Source of the DNA: Leuconostoc inhae
GTDB taxonomy: Bacteria; Bacillota; Bacilli; Lactobacillales; Lactobacillaceae
Length of the DNA stretch: 64,000 bases
NCBI RefSeq assembly: GCF_019656015.1
Contig: NZ_BPKW01000001.1
Span: forward strand, 124,001 to 188,000
Reading direction: 5' to 3'
Below are positions 63,861 to 64,000 of the stretch, piece by piece. The position numbers and the translations under genes were made by a program. The stretch's first letter is position 1. Each line of letters starts with the position of its first letter. A model generated the notes under the pieces. The model did not search any database and was not told the DNA's origin. It worked only from the letters and a program-made list of their open reading frames with translations.

Positions 63861-64000
63861 CAAAAATTAAGATTCTAGTCGCAGCGCATAAACAAGCACG
63901 CATGCCTAGTAATAAAAATATTTATATACCAATTCAGGTTGGTGCAGCCATTGCACCAGAAAAACTTGCAGGTTATGTACCTGATGATACAGGTACCAAT
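63854..64000 (+). CDS. DUF4422 domain protein, putative EPS glycosyltransferase (3' end outside window)
   Basis: The first 49 residues are visible: KIKILVAAHKQARMP and IYIPIQVGAAIAP match the start of DUF4422 proteins, which occur in capsule and exopolysaccharide clusters and act as glycosyltransferases. No SD lies close to this ATG; the nearest good one is 58 nt upstream and serves an 18-codon ORF whose stop overlaps this start. The frame runs open to the window edge. Confidence 0.75.
   Translation, partial: MVAKIKILVAAHKQARMPSNKNIYIPIQVGAAIAPEKLAGYVPDDTGTN

Overview
The window is a stretch of chromosome from a low-GC lactic acid bacterium, most probably Leuconostoc. The reasons are a GH70 glucansucrase, KxYKxGKxW-type secretion signals, a giant MucBP/LPxTG adhesin, paired WxL-system genes, a cysteine-free RexB-type AddB, and the spxH/relQ/nadK/rluD neighbourhood. 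This assignment comes from gene content only; no 16S rRNA or other phylogenetic marker was compared. I saw no tRNA, rRNA, insertion sequence, prophage or CRISPR array.

Layout. 1-2.7 kb: the end of an unidentified protein, then ogt-rimM-trmD. 2.8-11 kb is an accessory surface-protein region. It holds an Rgg-like regulator divergent from a glucansucrase gene cut in the middle of its catalytic domain. The broken gene is joined out of frame to the last 51 codons of a WxL-domain protein, and is followed by a DUF916/DUF3324 partner, a second WxL-like protein with a hexanucleotide microsatellite, and a second DUF916/DUF3324 protein. 11-13 kb: oleate hydratase preceded by an unlisted 42-residue membrane peptide. 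13-25 kb: panE, msrA, rnz, recJ, apt, a frameshifted methyltransferase, spxH, relQ-nadK-rluD, mgtE and an LCP-family gene. 25-29 kb: argG-argH-argF. 29-33 kb (minus strand): MFS exporter, rqcH, cutC, rpmF. 33-38 kb: nucleoside deoxyribosyltransferase and pnuC (minus), dedA, then an HTH protein, nadV and a small protein (plus). 38-43 kb: a lysine riboswitch controlling lysA-dapH-deacetylase-dapA-dapB by the acetylase route. 43-50 kb: a 2305-residue MucBP adhesin with twelve 420-bp repeats of identical length. 50-64 kb: a dinucleotide-binding oxidoreductase, recX, ntdP, addB-addA (rexBA), rhomboid-yqgQ-glk, map, and the start of an exopolysaccharide locus.

Two recurring 5'-end designs run through the window. 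First, in six genes (panE, rnz, apt, rluD-like, pnuC, glk) a stem-loop lies between a Shine-Dalgarno-like sequence and the start codon, and its 3' arm ends 10-13 nt before the AUG. Second, several genes (rimM, panE, the HTH gene at 35705, recX, rhomboid) have a -10-like hexamer ending 5-7 nt before the ATG and little or no SD, as expected for leaderless or nearly leaderless mRNAs. Both are visible in the sequence; their function is inference. The panE leader fits both designs, which cannot both operate on one transcript.

Start codons were re-chosen where SD spacing or family alignment favoured an internal codon. All family names come from recalled motifs, not database searches.
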